Shown one piece after another: positions 5,502-7,059 of a DNA stretch of 7,059 bases; position 1 is the stretch's first letter, and the number at the start of each line of letters is the position of its first letter. The translations under genes were made by a program, and so were the position numbers. Where the stretch lies: assembly GCA_945874095.1 (NCBI GenBank), contig CAMCFM010000226.1, positions 1-7,059 of the forward strand. The letters run 5' to 3'. The notes under the pieces are model-generated. The model did not search any database. It was not told where the DNA came from and saw only the letters and a program-made list of their open reading frames with translations. The stretch comes from Candidatus Kuenenia stuttgartensis (GTDB lineage: Bacteria > Planctomycetota > Planctomycetia > Isosphaerales > Isosphaeraceae).

Positions 5502-7059
5502 ATGACGATGAATTCATCCAAAAAGATCAAGTCGCTATTTTCATCTCACCTAAAGCCACGTCGTTCGGCAGTACGGATCGGCGGGAAGCCTGGTCGTCGG
5601 CTCTTTGGCTACCCAGAGCAGCTTGAGATGAGGCTCATGCCTGCCGTTTTTATTGTCACCAACAGGAACGATACTGGAGCGGGATCGTTACGCCAGGCGA
5701 TTCTGGATGCCAACGCAAATACGACCGACGCGATGGACACGATTCAATTCAGCTCCAGCTTGGCCGGGGCAAACATCACCCTGTCGTCGATGGTTACCGT
5801 GAACGATACAGCCAGTAAAGGCCTTGTTATCACTGGACTTGGGTCTTCAAACCTGACCCTTGCCGGGGGCAACTCCACGGGATTGCTGCAGTTCAATACC
5901 AGCACAACCATCACGGATCTAAAGCTCGGTTCAGCGGCAGCAGATCAGATAATTCTGCGTGGGACAAGCTGCCTGACTCTGGCGAACATTGTGTTGGCCG
6001 GGAGCCTGGCTGCTAACGGATGTACCACCACCAGTTGCATTAATCTCAGTGGTCCTGTCATGGCAACGGGCAACGGTGCGGTCAGCATCACCGCACGCAA
6101 CGTTTATCTGACTTCGGGCATCAGCACACAGGCAGGAAATATCTCTGTCACCGCTGACAACGGGGCATTTCAGGCCGGTGCCTTCCCTGGTGTTTTCATG
6201 AACGGGACAGCCGCCAATCTTGCTACAACGGGCGGCAGTGTTACGCTGAAAGGGCGTGGTGGATCGGCTGCAGCGGCTCATTTGGCTGGCGTTTGTATCG
6301 CACTGGGCACGGTTTACGCCGGAGGCACAGGAAGCATCACGATCCAGGGCGTGGGCAGCAATTCTTCATCAACCAGTCAGGAAGGTGTTTGCATTGCAAA
6401 TGCGACGCTGGGCACGGCCAATGGCAGCATTAATATCACTGGATCTTCCAGCGGCACAGGCGGCTCGGATTATGGAGTTTTCCTGGATTCATCAAGCGTA
6501 TTTGCAAATGGCACCGGTTGCCTGAGCGTGACTGGAACCAGCGGCAATGGGAGTTCTATCGAAAAAGGTGTTTTAGTCAGCTCCTCGAATCTGAGTACGG
6601 CGCGAGGTTGCATTACAATCATTGGCACATCATGCGGCACCGGCACTGAGGATATCGGATTTCATTATTCCAACAGCTCCATACAGGTACAGGCTGGCAG
6701 AGGCGGAATTAATATTACGGGTGTAAGTGGATCAAGTCTTACGCATGTAGCTGGTGAAGCCGGGATTTATATGTTTAACGGTATCAGCGGTCTTCGGATT
6801 TCAACTGCCAACGGGCCGATTGTGCTCAACGGGCAGGCACGCGGCTCCAGTTCGAACAACACGGGCATCGCGATGGAATCCTCTGTGTTGATTTCTGCCG
6901 GCGGCTCGGGAGGGATCAGCCTATTGTCACAATCGGCTAATACATCGGCGTTGGCTTATACATTCTCGGGCGGTCAGTTGACGACCAATGGCGGCAATAT
7001 CACAATATCAGCCAACAGTGTAAGCATTGACCCAACTGATTCAAAAATCAACGCCACTG
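5502..7059 (+). CDS. N-terminal 519 residues of a giant LEPR-type beta-helix surface protein (3' partial)
   Basis: The frame is open from the ATG at 5502 to the window edge. An AGAGG at 5487-5491 lies 10 bases upstream; an ATG at 5508 is an alternative start. Residues 1-35 are basic (KKIKS, KPRRSAVRIGGKPGRR). Residues 40-48, QLEMRLMPA, are a variant of the LExRxL(M/T)(P/S)A motif at the start of planctomycete giant exported proteins; it probably acts in targeting or anchoring. Residues 49-72 (VFIVTNRNDTGAGSLRQAIL and on) form the CSLREA-like segment that normally begins a parallel beta-helix, here with ITL, LTL and ITDLKL strands through about 210. Residues about 212-497 hold roughly eight repeats of 30-37 residues with pattern G(S/C)I.I.G...G...GV, resembling the stacked coils of filamentous-haemagglutinin proteins. 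No classical hydrophobic signal peptide is seen. Probable role: cell-surface or secreted adhesin; partner unknown. The final size cannot be judged here. Confidence 0.9.
   Translation, partial: MTMNSSKKIKSLFSSHLKPRRSAVRIGGKPGRRLFGYPEQLEMRLMPAVFIVTNRNDTGAGSLRQAILDANANTTDAMDTIQFSSSLAGANITLSSMVTVNDTASKGLVITGLGSSNLTLAGGNSTGLLQFNTSTTITDLKLGSAAADQIILRGTSCLTLANIVLAGSLAANGCTTTSCINLSGPVMATGNGAVSITARNVYLTSGISTQAGNISVTADNGAFQAGAFPGVFMNGTAANLATTGGSVTLKGRGGSAAAAHLAGVCIALGTVYAGGTGSITIQGVGSNSSSTSQEGVCIANATLGTANGSINITGSSSGTGGSDYGVFLDSSSVFANGTGCLSVTGTSGNGSSIEKGVLVSSSNLSTARGCITIIGTSCGTGTEDIGFHYSNSSIQVQAGRGGINITGVSGSSLTHVAGEAGIYMFNGISGLRISTANGPIVLNGQARGSSSNNTGIAMESSVLISAGGSGGISLLSQSANTSALAYTFSGGQLTTNGGNITISANSVSIDPTDSKINAT
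6135..6992 (+). repeat. Coding repeats of the beta-helix protein (about eight units)
   Basis: Units begin near residues 212, 245, 277, 308, 339, 369, 401, 438 and a partial one at 470. Each starts with a GSINITG-like strand and has a GV(C/F) strand near position 19-21. DNA identity between units is low, so they are old repeats, not recent copies. Confidence 0.65.

Noticed and set aside
5931..6525. Frames inside the right-hand giant gene
   Set aside because: They are shadows of the open 519-codon frame that starts at 5502 and has LEPR-like and repeat motifs.

Overview
The window looks like a piece of a planctomycete chromosome (phylum Planctomycetota). Three things point there: the C-terminal end of a giant surface protein with a planctomycete-type RTX tail at the left edge, the N-terminal end of a second giant protein with an LEPR-like motif (QLEMRLMPA) at the right edge, and between them a sigma-region-4-like HTH protein of a family I know mainly from planctomycetes. 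Genus cannot be fixed from this sequence. These family assignments rest on recognised motifs, not on a database search.

Layout from left to right. Positions 2-1012 (+) are the 3' end of the RTX-type surface protein, followed by a weak terminator-like hairpin. Positions about 1106-1495 (-) are a small gene graveyard: the C-terminal piece of a zeta-toxin-like P-loop kinase followed by the first ~60 codons of a type I restriction subunit (HsdR) broken by a nonsense codon and two compensating insertions. Positions 1496-1769 are a 274-bp element with 45-bp terminal inverted repeats (41 of 45 matching), and its left edge is exactly where the kinase remnant stops. A run of three hairpins (1852-1986) leads into the intact sigma-like gene (2014-2619, +), which overlaps a possible 49-codon ORF and is followed by two intrinsic terminators. 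About 1.1 kb without a convincing gene follows.

Positions 4004-4633 (-) are an apparently intact TetR/AcrR-type regulator whose regulated partner is not visible. Positions 5029-5187 (-) are a relic of an IS3-type OrfA transposase with an internal stop. Positions 5188-5501 are the long leader of the right-hand giant gene; it holds a 56-bp-offset duplication of a promoter-like block and a perfect 10-bp hairpin. Positions 5502-7059 (+) are the first 519 codons of the second giant protein, which runs off the window. It is the largest reading frame here and has no stop.

Taken together, two long genes for exported proteins bracket roughly 4.5 kb of accessory DNA that has accumulated insertions and lost genes (a type I restriction locus and at least two mobile elements). 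Only the sigma-like protein, the TetR regulator and the two flanking partial genes look functional. I see no RNA gene, CRISPR array or intact mobile element, and no evident complete new multi-gene system.
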